From Ascidia mentula (lineage: Eukaryota > Chordata > Ascidiacea > Phlebobranchia > Ascidiidae), in NCBI GenBank assembly GCA_947561715.1, contig OX387197.1:19452266-19516265 (forward strand): a stretch of 64,000 nucleotides of DNA. The letters are read 5' to 3'. The notes beneath the pieces are model-generated. The model was given only the letters and a program-made list of their open reading frames with translations. It ran no database searches and was not told the DNA's origin. This document shows, in pieces, positions 62,746 through 64,000 of this stretch (positions within the stretch are counted from its first letter, which is position 1; each line of letters begins with the position of its first letter). A program made the translations under genes and the position numbers.

Positions 62746-64000
62746 TTATCTACGCTGCACGACCGACTTGGATGAAATTCCAAGTCTGCGCAGTTCCTTC
62801 AACAGTGGTTTGTATATTTGGCTCTTCAATGGTGTGACTATTCCCTTTTTCTCGATTTTGCCTTCACAAATAAATTTATTGCATTAAAAAATAGTTGAAT
62901 TCCTCACTTTAGCAGAAGAAATACGTTTTAGCACTTTTTCTGTCATGGAACTGGGACTGAAGGCACGCATTTTGCAGTGTGAGTAAAAACATATCATTAG
63001 AAAGACATACCAAGACACTTACCAAGCAACATCATCCGGGCAGCAATTGCGCATGGATAACCAACTGTCTTTGCCATAGCAGTGTATGAGTTGTCACCGT
63101 AAACGACCATATCAACATCATGTCTTTCAGTTGTTCCATTAGGAAATTTTCCTTCAATTTCGTGACGTTGAATCAGAACATCTTTTTCACCCTTTTCTGC
63201 ACGACATTAAAATGACAAGGAATTAATGATCTTACTCTTTCCTCCACATTTATCTATAAAGTAACTTTGCTGTATTAACCAAAGATAAGTAAACATATCT
63301 GCTCATTTGGGCAGTTTAATTGGCACTAGGGTATTTCATTAAAGTCAAAAAAAAGAAATCAAGTAAGTCTACGCAATTAATACTTGTTTGCTTTTCATTT
63401 CTTACCAAACGGCAGTTTAGAACTTAACAGATGAGCAAGTGCATTAAGTGGGTTTCCAGCTCGTTTCACGGGTGTGTCACTTAAAAGTCCCAAGCTAAAA
63501 AAAAATTTTTTTTACGTGTTTAGTGCCATAACACTTAAGAAAAACTATACTCTTCAATAGCTTGCAAGGAGTCTGGGTTGACTATTTGTGAAATCGCATC
63601 CTTCAGTTGAACTTGTGATAAATTACCACCAAGCTGAAGTAGGTCTGAAAGAAATTGTTTCTGCAAAAACATATTGAACTTGGTTAAAAGCAATTCACTT
63701 TAGTAAACATTACCCAAAAGTAAACTAAACTAAATTACTACATGTGACTTACTTAATACTGACTTTAAATAATTAGCTTTGCAAACTAACCCATGTCAAC
63801 GCAGGAGCGTCTTCTCCCAATAGTGGATGTGGATCCAAGTTGAGAAGTCCCAAATCCAAAAAGCTAACAGCAGTTTCTGCAAAACCCTACAAATAGTGGT
63901 TAGCAGCACCACCATTGTGAATCAATTTTAAATGGCAAAACTAATTGGAGAGGTACCTTATAGCGCAGAGTTCCTCGCAGTACAGTATGAGCATTATCCA
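62746..64000 (-). CDS. AASS: Alpha-aminoadipic semialdehyde synthase, C-terminal part
   Basis: Partial: the last six exons, 64000(beyond)-63957, 63886-63791, 63660-63551, 63494-63406, 63196-63023 and 62861-62746; the rest lies past the window end. AASS is the mitochondrial bifunctional enzyme that starts lysine breakdown (lysine-ketoglutarate reductase plus saccharopine dehydrogenase). This piece is the end of the saccharopine dehydrogenase half: [14 protein letters not shown] then GFAETAVSFLDLGLL (human [20 protein letters not shown]), LGLLSDTPVKRAGNPLNALA, HDVDMVVYGDNSYTAMAKTV (human [25 protein letters not shown]), ARMMLLGKIEKKGIVTP and IYKPLLKEL (human IYGPILERI). All exons are in phase with GT-AG introns. 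The stop is TAA at 62746-62748. It is convergent with KIN17. Confidence 0.93.

Overview
The window is animal nuclear DNA, most likely from an invertebrate chordate and best matching a tunicate such as Ciona. The evidence is the gene set (M1AP, Barx, a dystroglycan-like gene, KIN17, AASS, ATP6AP1, SLC35E3), the small introns (mostly about 60-400 bases), close gene spacing, and acceptor-like 3' splice sites a few tens of bases before many start codons. The last sign is what spliced-leader trans-splicing, known in tunicates, would leave. No prokaryotic operons, CRISPR arrays, rRNA or convincing tRNA were found, and no virus-like element. All exon borders were worked out by hand from reading frame, splice sites and phase.

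Left part (1-15 kb): an M1AP (meiosis 1 arrest) gene on the plus strand, then a long minus-strand gene of about 24 exons. It encodes a DUF4062-NACHT-TPR protein resembling TTC41. Middle (15-45 kb): a gene-poor, CpG-rich stretch around a Barx homeobox gene (minus), with about 6 kb of spacer downstream and 10 kb upstream. A large plus-strand gene follows (33.0-45.3 kb, six coding exons, about 1,598 residues). I could not assign it to a family. It has phosphotyrosine docking motifs (YVNV, YENV, YDVP), SH3 ligands, a polyproline run, a basic tail and a C-terminal PDZ ligand, so it looks like an undescribed docking/scaffold protein.

Right part (45-64 kb): dense genes in AT-rich, CpG-poor DNA. These are SLC35E3-type transporter (+), a 146-residue type II membrane protein (-) whose only intron holds a 317-bp hAT-like MITE, the V-ATPase accessory subunit ATP6AP1 (-), a dystroglycan-like membrane protein (-), KIN17 (+) and the 3' end of AASS (-), which runs off the window. 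The genes look mostly unrelated in function. Two are tied to their DNA context: ATP6AP1 has two ATCACGTGAT palindromes (CLEAR/TFEB type) upstream, and the dystroglycan-like and KIN17 genes are divergent across about 0.66 kb.

Best candidates for something new: the large docking-type protein; a 334-bp element at 51.0-51.4 kb with 52-bp terminal direct repeats and a 12-bp flanking duplication, with a related fragment 39 kb away in a TTC41-like intron; and the dystroglycan-like protein, which lacks the PPxY dystrophin-binding tail.
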